From the NCBI GenBank assembly GCA_948567375.1, contig OX419757.1:17064974-17128973 (forward strand): a stretch of 64,000 nucleotides of DNA, read 5' to 3'. A model generated the notes under the pieces. That model did no database searches, was not told where the DNA came from, and saw nothing but the letters and a program-made list of their open reading frames with translations. This DNA comes from Lunularia cruciata. Its lineage: Eukaryota > Streptophyta > Marchantiopsida > Lunulariales > Lunulariaceae. The position numbers and the translations under genes were made by a program. The first letter of the stretch is position 1. Each line of letters begins with the position of its first letter. Shown here piece by piece: positions 18,956 through 30,262 of this stretch.

Positions 18956-21240
18956 GAGGCAGAACACGTGAATCATATGTGAGAAGTCCTAAGACGACTA
19001 CGACAGTGGAAATTTTACTGCAAGAAGTCAAAGTGTGCTTTTAGGCAGAAGGAGGTTACCTTCTTGGGTCATAAGATCTCATCAGAGGGGATCAAGATGG
19101 AAGAAGAGAAGATCAAGGCCATTACTCATTGGCCTACCCCAAAGGATGCTACAGAAGTACGAGCATTCAATGGATTGGCCAGTTTTTACCAACGGTTCAT
19201 CCACTATTATGCTCACGTGGTTGCTCCATTGATTGACCTCTTGGGAAAGAACTTGAGCTTCTAGTGGACCACCAAGCATGAAGAAGCATTCTAGAAGTTA
19301 AAGCGTATGGTGTCTTCAAGACCTATTCTTCAACCATATGATCCTCAACTACCTTGTGTGGTTGATTTTGATGCTTCTAACTTTGCAATTGGAGCTGTGT
19401 TGCAACAAGAATTTCCAGATGGACTACATCCTATTGCCTTTGTGTCTCACCGACTAAATACAGCTGAAAGAAATTACTCTGCTCAAGATCGGGAACAACT
19501 TGCAATGGTATATGCCACCAAGGTATGGAGGCATTATCTCTTGGGAAAACAAGTGATCATGCAAACTGATCACAAGCCATTGTTGCAGACCTTACACTTG
19601 GAGCACATGAAGAGTCGGCATCATTGATGGGAAGAGCAACTCCAATTGTTTGACATCAAACTTGAGTACAAACCAGGTCGGTTCCATCCCCGATGCTCTA
19701 TCACGACGACCTGATTTGAGGATCTTCCTCTCATCACGGCGTCAATTACAACGGTGTCCATTGACCTTAAGGTCCATAATGAGTTTCAATCATCTCAACA
19801 ACAAGATCTCTTCTTCCAAATGGTACACGGTCGTCTGACAGCACACGACAAGGAGTACAACACCTTCTCCTTCAAGGAAGGCGTTTTATTCCATGTAGAC
19901 CAGATCTATGTTCCAGCCAAAGGTGATCTTCAACTTGTGTGTCTTCAAGAAGCCCATGATTTACCAATAGCTAGCCACATGGGAGTGGACAAGACCTTGG
20001 GCACCCTCCAACGCCAATGGTGGGGGCCCAACATGACACGAGATGTTCAAGACTTTGTCCGATCATGTGAGAGTTGCCAACGGAACAAGGCCAACAACCA
20101 GAAGCCAAGTGGACTCCTTCAACCACTCACCATTCCATCCACGTTGGGAGCATGTGAGTTTGGATCTCATCACATCCTTGCCAAAGACAAAACAAGGACA
20201 CACCGCAATCGTGGTGTTTGTGGATAAGCTTAGTAAGCAAATCCACTTGGCACCAACCTGTGATACCGTGGATGCTCCAACCTTAGCGCAGATCTACTTC
20301 AACAATGTCTTCAAGCATCATGGGATGCCACGTGTACTCATCTCCGACCGTGATCCTTGATTTACCGAGAAGTTTTGGCAAGCACTCTTCCAAATACTCG
20401 GCACCAAGCTTGCTTTGTCCATGGCCTATCATCCTCAAACTGATGGACAAAACGAACGCGCCAATCGTACATTGGAGGATATGTTGCGGGCCTTTGTCAA
20501 TGTCCACCATACCAACTGGGATGAATGTCTTGCAACTGCAGAATTTGCCTACAACAATTCCAAACAGGCAAGCACCGGATTTTCTCCCTTCTTTCTCAAT
20601 TTTGGCCAAGATCCACTTGTTCCAAATTCTCTTCTTGCTCCCCCTCCCTCTCAAGTTCCTCATACTTCCACATTCTTGACCACTATATCCCAATCTCTCC
20701 AACAAGCCAAGTCTCACCTTCTTGTTGCTCAGAATCACCAAAAACAATATGCGGACCACCATCGTTGTGATCTCACCTTTGAAGTTGGCGATAAAGTCAT
20801 GCTCTCCTCTAGTAACCTCCCTCTCCCACTTGATACCCAAGTTCGTAAACTTGCTCCTAATTGGATAGGACCCTTTGATATCACCCACATTGTCTCTCCT
20901 GTTGCTTATCGACTTGCCTTGCCTTGTCACATGCATATCCATCATGTCTTTCATGTTTCCAAGTTGAAACCCTTTGTTCCTAACCCCTCTTCCTTTTCCT
21001 CTCGAGTCCAACCTCCGCCTCTGCATGTCCCTATCAATGATCATAAGGAGTACAAAGTTGATCGTATCCTTGCACGTCGTCATATTCAACGAGGCCGTTG
21101 CCAACATACAGAGTACAAGGTCCTTTGGAAAGGGTATCCCCTTCATGATGCCACATGGGAACCTCTTTCCCACCTCCAAAATGCACATATGGCCATCAAG
21201 GAATTCAAAGCTTCACTGGCGACAAGGACGTCACCAACTA
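18956..21240 (+). pseudogene. A2 pol second half: RT thumb, RNase H, integrase and chromodomain
   Basis: This continues the A2 RT after element C. Seen in order: VTFLGHKISSEGIKMEEEKI and FYQRF (RT connection), VVDFDASNFAIGAVLQQ and LAMVYATKVWRHYL with QTDHKPLLQ (RNase H), and the zinc finger with CESCQRNK (integrase). The integrase core shows the VVFVDKLSK-type segment, ISDRDP, and NERANRTLEDML with the Glu. The C-terminus carries GPFDI. A chromodomain, YKVDRILARR...YKVLWKGYPLHDATWEP, spans about 21,046-21,200. Chromodomains direct integration to marked chromatin. Stops or frame changes at about 19,261, 19,627, 20,150 and 20,358 inactivate it. Confidence 0.92.
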
Positions 21241-21254
21241 GCGGCGGGGGAATA
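21241..21254 (+). other. Polypurine tract of A2
   Basis: Reads gcggcgggggaata immediately before the 3' LTR start TGTAAT. Confidence 0.75.
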
Positions 21255-21663
21255 TGTAATAATATGGAGTTTAGCGACGAAGTTAGTCGGGCTTATGAAG
21301 TAGAGAATAAGACAAAATAGCCTAGAATATTCTAGAAGTATCTAAGAAGCTTCTTGGGAAGCTTCCCAACTAGTTAATTCATGCCCTAAGCATGTAGCTT
21401 CTAGAAGCTTTTAACTAGCTTAGCTTGCACTCCAAGTAGGCAGCTTCTAGAAGGAAGCTTCTTGAGAAGCTTCATGGTTAACTTGGCTTGCACTCCAAGA
21501 AAGCGGCTCAAGGAAGCTTCTTGAGAAGCTTCATGGGTCTTGTATGCTATCTATAAATACCAAAGCCAAAGCTCATGCTAGGCATTTGGAGTTTTCCTTC
21601 ATTCAAGTGTCCCAATGTGAGGTTCCATTCTCCTATTTCTCTCCTCGGTTTTGGTCTTTTACA
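21255..21663 (+). repeat. 3' LTR of A2
   Basis: 409 bp, TGTAAT...TTTTACA. It contains the extra block of about 46 bp absent from the 5' LTR. It is followed by the TTTGT duplication at 21,664-21,668. Confidence 0.92.
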
Positions 21664-21668
21664 TTTGT

Positions 21669-22619
21669 GGTGTATTAGTTAGGTTCTACGGAGGTCAAGG
21701 TCAAGACCAAGTTGTTGCAACCAAGGAAAAAAAGCGTTTGGCCAACCGTATTGTTTCCTCCAAGTGTTGTGGCTCTCGCATAATTATCTCTTAATTTGGT
21801 TTGTGACTTCAAGCCCCTCATAAATTAATCTAGAGCTTCACCTTCTAGTACATCTGGATTTTGCATGATAATGTTCTGGAATTGCTTGATGTACTTCTCA
21901 CATCACGCAATTCCACTTAGAGCAAATTTGCTTCAACTCGGCCAACCTATTTTGTGTAACTCGTGTGACATTTATAGCTTAGAATTGACCAATTATTGCA
22001 CTCTTGCATTTTGCCAAAGTCAAGATTTGTGTAAAAAATTTCCATTCAACTTGCTGCACTTATATATCATCACCATAGCTTTGCTTCTCCATCCAATTGG
22101 TTGGAAGCCAAGAGAATCTATTTTTGTTCATCTGCAAATGTTCAAAATAACATTTGCACTCAAACATAAAATTCTCCATTGCACCCAAAATATTATTTCT
22201 TTCAAATACCTTTGGTTTTGTAAAGTTGGATTTGGTCTTGTCCTTCTCAAATTGATGCTATTTGTGTGCTCTTGTCCTTGATGGTCTCATTTATCCAACA
22301 ATCAAGTAAGGTGCTTGATTTGTTGTTGCATAGCAATGATAACCTCAAGCATTGCCGCCATAGCTACAACTCTATCACAATATTCCCAATTTATCTCATT
22401 TATTAACATATAAATACAACACATCCACCATTCTCCATAAGTTACAATCAGAAGTACCAGGAGTTCCTCAGACAAGATGATCACATTTAGAAAATTCTAC
22501 CCAAAGCGTGAGGTGATGAATTGTGTGAAATGATGCTTGGATAATACCCAAACACAAAAATCCTAATGGTTTGGCAAAAATGGATTTGGTGGTCCATAAA
22601 TTCCATCCATCACATTCAT
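21669..22619 (-). pseudogene. A1 gag, 5' part, decayed
   Basis: Antisense to A-family gag: reading down from 22,480 it matches the A2 segments GERWMCC, VAMAAMLEVIIAMQQQIKHLT and beyond, with many stops. It is cut at 21,664 by A2 and continues at 8,258. Confidence 0.8.
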
Positions 22620-22631
22620 GCTCTGATACCA
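22620..22631 (-). other. Primer-binding site, tRNA-iMet type (A1)
   Basis: The minus strand reads TGGTATCAGAGC next to the LTR end at 22,633. Confidence 0.88.
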
Positions 22632-22632
22632 A

Positions 22633-23092
22633 CGTAAAAGATCAAGACCAAGGAGAATGGAAGATCACATTGGGATACTTGAGAGTGGGGAACTCTGAAT
22701 GCCTAACATGAGCTTTGGCTTTGGTATTTATAAGGAGCATACAAGGCTCTTGAGAAGCTTCTCAAGTAGCTTCCTTGAGCCACTTTCTTTGAGTGCAAGC
22801 CAAGTTAATAGAGAAGCTTCTTAATAAGTTTCCTTTTAGAAGTCGTCCTCTTGGCGTGCAAGCTAAGCTAGTTAGAAGCTTTTAGAAATTTCCTTCTGGA
22901 AACTACCTACTTGGGGTGCAAGCTAAGCTAGCCAAGAAGCTTCCCAAGAAGCTTCCTCCTAGAAGTTACTACTTAGCATGCATGTTACCCAAAACTTGGG
23001 AGGGTTCCAAGTAGCTTCCTAGATACTTCTAGAATATTCTAGGCTAAATTGGCCCAATGACTAACTTCATTTCTAAACTCCATATTGTTACA
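22633..23092 (-). repeat. 5' LTR of A1
   Basis: In minus reading TGTAACAATATGGAG at 23,092 to CTTTTACG at 22,633 (canonical CA changed to CG), 460 bp. It contains the aagcttc palindromic blocks of the family. It directly abuts family B LTR sequence at 23,093, so A1 inserted into a B LTR. Confidence 0.88.
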
Positions 23093-23524
23093 ATTGGTGA
23101 TATGTCAATGAGTTCCACCCTTAGATTAGTTGCTTGTATGGCTGACATGTTGGTCCTTGTCCTATTTGGTTGGTCAAATAGGTTTAACTAGAAGGAATCT
23201 TTAGGGAACCTTCCTATAGGAATCTCAAATCACATGTGAGGTACCATTGGAAAGCTCTCAATGAGATGAACCTGGGGGGAGGGAAGGCCAAACTTTTTTT
23301 AATTCACAGGAATTTGCACATTTTTTAGGCCTAATTCATTTGTTTAGGCCTCCAAAATTGGCTATGAAGTTTTTAGGCTATTCTCTACTCCTGTTCAATA
23401 AGAAGAAGTACTCTTTTGGTGATACTTCTATCTGATCTACTTAGTCCATCATATATAACATCCTCCTAGATGTTCCCAAACCAATTTTCACCTCTAGATC
23501 ATATGTTTAGTTATTGGTATTACA
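23093..23524 (-). repeat. Family B LTR fragment, target of the A1 insertion
   Basis: It aligns with 3,790-4,380 of the B1 LTR (gagttccacccttag, ggtgatacttctatctgatc) but with one module of about 155 bp instead of two, and ends ATTGGTATTACA at 23,524. Its other end would lie left of the window. Confidence 0.8.
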
Positions 23525-23914
23525 AAAGGTAGTTGGTAACTCTTCTAACCTAGTTGTTGCTACTTGCTATAAACCATTTGTCATTGAACAGATCCCATGC
23601 TCCTTGACCAAGATAGCTCCACTATCAATCACCTTTTCTCTAGAAGCATAAACTATATCATCTTTACTCTCACAAAGAGTGGAAGCCAATTGGAACTTTA
23701 GAGTTTGGTCAACTCTCAATGTAAACATATCATTAGTTGAGAACAAAGGGAAGAACATAATCAACTAAGCCTACTCCAATATCACACTAGACTCAATTTT
23801 TGTAGTAGTAGGTGATTGACTAGCACCTAGTACATCATGCATTCCATCACCACCTACCACACTTGCATTGAGATGTCTTGAAGTCATGGATGTCATATAT
23901 AATGCCTTAGAGAG
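23525..23914. other. Unassigned 390 bp between B LTRs
   Basis: A 65-codon minus-strand ORF (23,764-23,567) has no recognised domain. Probably degraded transposon sequence; nothing else seen. Confidence 0.3.
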
Positions 23915-25398
23915 TGTAATACCAATAGCTAGATATATTGTCTAGAGATGAAAATTGACTTGGTAAAATCTAGAAGGATGTTAGGTATGATTGACTAGGT
24001 AGATCAGATAGAGGTGTCATAGTCAGAGCACTTTTGCTAATAGAGCAAGAGCCGAATATAGCTTGAAAATGTAATATCAATATCTAGACATATGATCTAG
24101 AGGTGAAAATTGGATTGGTAACATTTGGGAGGATGTTATAGATAATAGACTAAGAAGATCATATAGATGTATCACCAAGAGAGTACTTCTACTAATACGG
24201 TAGGAGTTGAGAATAGCCTAAAAACTTGTCAATTTTGGAGGCCTAAATAGATGAATTAGGTGTAATACCAAGAGCTAGCCATATGATCTTGATATAAAAT
24301 TTGGTTTGATAACATCTAGAATGATTTTATACATGATGGACAAAATAGATCAGATAGAAGTATCACCAAAAGAGTACTTCTACTAATAGGGTAGAAACCA
24401 AAATAGACTTGAAAACCTTAGAACCAATAGCTAGACATATGATTTAAAGGTGAGAATTGGTTTGGTAACATCTGGAAGAATTTTACACATGATGGATTAA
24501 ATAGATCAGAAAGATATATCACCAAAAGGGAACTTTTACTGATAGAGTAGGAACCAAAATATGCCTGAAATCTTTGAAGGCAATTTTGGAGGCCCAAATG
24601 GATGAATTAGGCCTCAAAAATGTGCAAATGCTCCCCCCCTCTCAAAAAAGAACACGTTGGCCTTCCTTCCCCCTTGGTTTTTCTTTTTGAGAGCTTTCCA
24701 ATGGTATCTCTCCCACGTGATTTTGAGATTCCTACAAGAAGATTCCCTAAAATACTCCCTCTTGTCAAAGCTTGTTTGAGCAACCGGATAGGATTAGGAC
24801 CAACATGTCACCCATCCAAGTAAGTAATCTAAGGGTGGAGCTTGCTGACATGTCACCTATCTATGTGCCTAATCCTATGGTGGAGCTTCCTTGGAGGAGA
24901 TCCTCTTTGTCTGTACAATAAAGAGAAGGTGCTCTTTTTGGGCATCAGATGATTGAGTGGGAAATTTGTATTTTCTCTCTTCTCTTGTCCTTGGAGAATT
25001 ACATTAGGTTTCAAAAATTTTCAGATCTCCCTCCCCCCCCCCCCCCCCCTTCTTTTATGTTTGTCTCATCAAGAGCTTTCCAATAGTACCTCACCCATGA
25101 AAATTGGAGATTCTTATAAGAAGATTCTCAAAAAAGATTCATTCCGGCCAAAGATGGTTTGACCAAGCAAATAGGATCAAAACCAACATGTCACCCATGC
25201 ATGAAACTAACCTAAAGGTAGAGCTTGTTGACATATTACCAATCCATATATCTGATCCAATGTGGAGCTTCCTTTAGGGGAGTCCCCTTTGCTATGTATA
25301 CAGTCAAGGTGCTCCTTTGGGCATCGGAGGATTGAGTGTGAAGCTTGTGTTTCTTTTCTTGTGTTTCTCTTAATGTCTCTTATCCTTGGAAGATTATA
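23915..25398 (+). repeat. Family B2 LTR with expanded tandem modules
   Basis: The head module of the B LTR (tgtaata...cttctactaatag) occurs four times, starting at about 23,915, 24,070, 24,261 and 24,418; B1 has two. The tail is also doubled: the 'cctaatcctatggtggagcttcc' region at 24,780-24,910 recurs in diverged form at 25,150-25,330. A poly-C run of about 18 lies at 25,031-25,048. It ends ATTATA at 25,398, followed by a decayed iMet primer site (tggtattagat). It may be two overlapping LTR copies rather than one expanded LTR. Confidence 0.75.
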
Positions 25399-27003
25399 AT
25401 GGTATTAGATTAGGTCTTTTAATCCAAGAGAGTGGATCACCCCTCTTGGAAGAACATGGGCTACTCAAAACAAGTAATTTTTGAGGAGAGAAATCATATC
25501 GCAATTGATAGATTAGGAAAGTGTTAGAGAGAAGATGGGATGGAGGCTCCAAGAGGACAATATTAGCACTCCAATTTACATTATTCAACCCATTCCATAT
25601 CAAGATTATATATATCCAGCATGAGCAAGTGAGAGTATATCTCATTTTCCATTTTGGAGCAGAGTTCATGGATATAATGATGAATTCACCAAATTTGGTG
25701 ATTCTACCTATGGTGATCTATGATAGAGAGTGGGATTTGAAAATCTACATTTTGCTGTGATAGATCTGAATATACCAAATCTTTTCCCTTTTAATACTCA
25801 AGTAGAAATCCATTATGTAGTTTGACCAAAAGTAATGTTTAGAAATTTTGTAGTCTGCAATTTTGGTGAAGAATATTATCACAACAAGTGATAGCGTCTG
25901 AAGTTCCAATGGTGGTCCCTATAGTCCATGCTCCTTCTTAAGTGATCATATTAACCCTCTATAGAAGTAGGAAGTAGCAATTGAGCAATTGTTGTGTAGG
26001 AATCATGGATCCGTAGTTGCAAGAGTTGATGCAAGGAATATAGGGGATGTTGAATGAATTTTGAGAGATCAAGGTGACCATGGAGACATTGTAGAGTCAA
26101 GCATGTACCTTCAAGAATGATTATGCAATGCACAAAGGAGAGTTGTCCCAAAACCCAATACTAGCAATTGAAGTAAATAGAGAGTCACTCATGCCAATGA
26201 CATCAACCGCGGTCTACAATGAGGCCACATTGTTATTATAGATGAAAAATACATGCAATATTGAGTCTTATAAGGGACAACAATCCATGGGAGTAGTGGA
26301 GAATTGGATTTCAAGAATGAATCAATACTTTTGATTGTTCACCATTGAAATCACCAATCATTCTACAAGTGTATTTGCATGTGGGTAGTTGATTGATAAA
26401 CCACTTACATGGTACAATGCTTGGGAACAATCAATGTTGGCAAAAGGAAGAGAGGTCATTTGGACAGCTATGCAAGAAGGACTACTAAAGAGCTCCCAAT
26501 TCATGGATTTTTTGCACATGGCCTGCACCCAATTATAGGGGTTGAAGCAAAATAATAGTGTACAAGAGTATGTGGAAGCATTCCTTGATCTATAGATTGT
26601 AATAACCAATATGAGTCCAACATAAGCTTTGGATAATTTCAAATGAGTGTTAAAAGAGAAAATTTGCCAAGAAATAATGGTACAAAACCCTCACATAGTT
26701 TTTGAAGCCATTGCTTGTGCTCAAAGAATAGTAGCTCTGCTTGGAAGAGATGAAGGGATAGTCCTGGCTCAACATTATCGGGCCAAAACACAACACTTTG
26801 GTGGACTAGTCCTTATGGAATTGTGCAACATTTGGTTCCAAGAACAAGGAGCACCACCGCTCCAAGGAGAACAAGAACAGCTTGAAGGAAGAAGAGATGG
26901 GGTCTCATAGGAAGAAGGGATTTGAGCACATCAACATTGTTGTTACAATTGCGCTTGAGTTGGCACCTAATTGACAATTGTCATACTCAATTTGTAGAGG
27001 CCC
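25399..27003 (+). pseudogene. Family B2 gag, heavily decayed
   Basis: Plus-strand homologue of B1 gag. It matches WTAMQEGLL (about 26,460), the DNF...E..CQEIMVQNPHIVFEAIACAQRI segment (26,630-26,730) and LQGEQEQLEGRRDG (26,860-26,905). The zinc knuckle near 26,940 has lost residues to stops. Frames are broken throughout. Confidence 0.8.
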
Positions 27004-27189
27004 TTGGCCTCTATAGAGGTGATCTTTGAACAACATAGAGAGATGAATTCAAGAGGAAGTAGAAATCACATTAGAAAACAAAGGTTGCTAGTAAATGTAC
27101 TTTGCGGCCTTACTTGCTCAATAGAGAAGCAAAGAAGTGTGGAAAGGAAGAGGACAAGTGCACAAAGAGTGAGGAAGACAAACTCATAA

Positions 27190-30100
27190 TTGATTATCAT
27201 AAGTGGAATCCTAGAGGGAAATCAAGTGTTGAAAGACCCTGGATTAATAGAGAACTTCTTGTCTTGCTTAGTTGAAATAAGGTTGGGGATGGATCTAGAG
27301 AAGGATGAGAATTAAGAAGTAGAATTACCTAAAAGGCAAACAAAGAGGCTTGAATCATTACCTAGAAAGGTAGCAAGCTTTAGAGGGTATCAAGAAGAAA
27401 TTGAGTGGCGAATGATAAGATTAGCTTGTTATGATGCAATCTTAGGTATACCATGGATGGAGCACTACAACCCCACGGTTGATTGGATGAAGAAAGTAGT
27501 AAGAATGCACCAATGGAAGATCATTGGGGTTAAAAGAGAGCAAACATGCAAGAATTACCTCTTTATATCATAGGGACAATAACTATTGGTAAGTCAGGTA
27601 GATGTTCCATGGGCCTAATAAGAGAAGTCTAGAGTGCATAACTTGATAGACAAGTTTGTGAGAAATTAATAGATGTGGTCAATGAGTTTCAAGATGTCTT
27701 CTTGGATGACCTACTCTTAGGATTACCACCAAAAAGGAGAGTAGATCACAAAATCAAGATAATTTTGAGGAAGACATCTCCTTGTAAGGCCTCGTATCGT
27801 CTATCACTTCATGGGTTAGAGGAGTGTAAGGCTCAACTTGAGAATATGTTGTAGAAAGGGTTTATCCAACCCAATGTATCACCATATGGGGTTTTGGTCT
27901 AGTTTATGAAGAAAAAGGATGGTACAATGCACGCATATGCATTGACTATCAAGGTCTAAATCAACAAATGGTGAAGAAAAAATACCCCTTACCCTTCATA
28001 GATGACCTATTTGATCAACTTAATGGAGCAAGATACTTCACCAAACTTGACCTACAAAGTGGTTACATAGATTCAAAATTGTGGAGGAAGACGTCTACAA
28101 AACTGCCTTTCAAACAAAGTATGGCCACTTTGAGTGTCTGGTGATGCCATTTTCCCTCACCAATGCACCGGCCACTTTCATGAGTTTGATAAATGACATC
28201 TTTCATCCATACTTGGATAAATCTATTTTCATTTTCCTAGATGATATCCTTGTCTATAGTAGGACAACAATGGAACAAAGGCAATATCTATGAGAAGTCC
28301 TCCAGATTTTACAACAAAATCAGTTGTACGCCAAAATCTCAAAGTGTGAGTTTGGCAAGTCTAAAGTAAACTATCTAGGGCATAGAGTAAGTGCAAAATG
28401 TATCCAAATGTTAATGGATAAAGTAGATGTCATTTAGAGATGGAGCACTCTAGAGGACCAAAATCAACTCAAGAGTTTCTTAGGATTGATAGGGTTCTAT
28501 TGTCAATTTATCAAGGACTTCTCCAAGGTTGTACAACCTCTAATAGCACTACTTGCCAAGGAGAAGAAATGAATATGGAGAACCATACAAGAATTGGCCT
28601 TGCAACAATTGAAAGATGGATTATTACATGCACCAATCTTGAAATGGTATGACCCAAAATGACCAATCAAGTTAGCTAAGGATACATCAGGCGTAGCAAT
28701 AGGAGCGGTTGTTTGACAAGAGTAGTATGATGGATTGCACCCAATTGCATATTTTTCCCAAAAGTTGTTACCAGCAAAATGCAACTATCACACCATCAAA
28801 CAAGATGAATTGGCCATTGTCCTTGCAACCAAGAATTGGAAGCAATATCTTGGCAAAAAGGCATTTGTAATGGAGATAGACCACAAACCTTTAGTCTACC
28901 TCGTGACACAAAAATATCTATCTCGTCAACAGATTTGGTGGGTGGAGTGGAGACAAAGGTTAAACATGATGATCACATACATGGAAGGCAAGAAGCAATT
29001 GGTAAATCCATTTACCCGAATGACTATGGCAAACAATCTGGTAGTAGAGGTCAAGATGAACCTCAAATTTTGGCCAAGGATTCTTGCTACTATGAAAACT
29101 AATCCACCAATTATAGGAGCTCAATCATTGAATGGCATCACCAATACCCAAGGACTCACTTTTTGTGATGGTAGGTTATGGATCCCAAATAACCCAAACA
29201 TTAGAACCAACATCATAGCAAAATGTCATGATTCTGCCATTGCAGGTCAAGTTGGCGTGGACAAGACTTTGGATGTAGCAAAATGCTATTACTATTTGCC
29301 CAAGATGAGCAATGATGTGATGGAGTATGTTCAAAGCTTCCTACTCTATCAACAAAATAAAGCTTCTAATCAAGCTCTTGTAGGACTCCTTCAACCCCTT
29401 CACACTCCTACAAAACAATGGGAATAGGTAAGCATGGATCTAGTTTATGAATTACCCAAGACCCCCTCTGGGTTTGACTCCTTTGTAGTCTTTGTTGATC
29501 AACGTGACCGCTCCACAATTAGATCAATTGTACTTAGATGCAGTCTTTTCTCACCATGGGTTGTCTCAAGTACTCATCATTGATAGAGGCACTCAATTCA
29601 CTAATTTGTTTTGGAGAACACTCTTTGGATTCTTCAAAACCAAATTGGCCATATCCATAGCTTACCATCTACAAAATAATAGACAAATAGAGTGGGCTAA
29701 TCGTACTATGGAAGACATGCTCCGAGACTTCATCCTAAAGGAGCAAGAAAGGTGGGACACCTTACTCCCACTGGTGGACTTTGCGTACAACAATTCAGTG
29801 AATGCATCCACATATGCCACACCATTCTTCCTCGTGAATGGAGAGTATTCTTTCACAACTTTGAGCTTGATGAAGACCTGCTTGGTGGATACCAAGGTGG
29901 ATGTTGTCAACACTTTTGTTTCTAGAATCCAACAAGGAGTGGAGAATGCCAAAAACAAGTTGTAGATTGCCCAAAATTGATAGAAATAGTATGCATATGC
30001 ATATTGCCGGCAACTAGAGTTCAATGTTGGGGATAAAGTCTGGCTGTCAACAACCAACATTAGTTGGTCCTCGCAAGCTCATACTTTGTTTCTGTTGGGC

Positions 30101-30262
30101 CTTTTCCAATCCTTCATCGAATTAGAGCAATGGTCTATCACCTGGAGCTACTGCCACACATAAGATCCATCCAGTATTCCATGTATCCTTATTACAAAAA
30201 TATGTACCCCGACTACACAAATATGCACCCCGACTGCTACACTTTTCTTCCATACAAGAAAT
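27190..30262 (+). pseudogene. Family B2 pol: protease, RT, RNase H, integrase; truncated at the 3' end
   Basis: The protease tail is AILGIPWMEHYNPTVDW (27,440-27,490). The RT has ASYRLS and then, in the frame from 28,081, [25 protein letters not shown] and [12 protein letters not shown] with both aspartates. RNase H spans 28,660-28,960 with IKQDELAIVLATKNWKQYL and MEIDHKPL. Integrase runs from about 29,200 (zinc finger, then LIDRGTQFTNLFWRTLF, second Asp region) through EWANRTMEDML (Glu) to DKVWLS at 30,035. The usual GPF-to-HPVFHVS end is recognisable at 30,080-30,180. No 3' LTR or chromodomain follows. Many stops and indels. Confidence 0.88.

Larger units (their letters stand above)
8259..21663 (+). 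mobile_element. Family A2 Ty3/Gypsy chromovirus, interrupted by element C
   Basis: LTRs at 8,259-8,621 and 21,255-21,663 begin TGTAA and end TTTTACA. The flanking bases are TTTGT at 8,254-8,258 and TTTGT at 21,664-21,668, a perfect 5-bp target duplication. The order is LTR, iMet primer site, gag, protease, RT, [element C], RT end, RNase H, integrase, chromodomain, polypurine tract, LTR. Several in-frame stops mean it is not autonomous now. It inserted into gag of the related A1 element in the opposite orientation. Confidence 0.93.

Noticed and set aside
20283..21188. 301-codon minus-strand ORF
   Set aside because: Shadow of the A2 integrase-chromodomain frame on the plus strand.
25031..25048. 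Poly-C tract as a G-quadruplex or regulatory site
   Set aside because: A plain homopolymer inside a decayed LTR; length could also be an assembly artefact.
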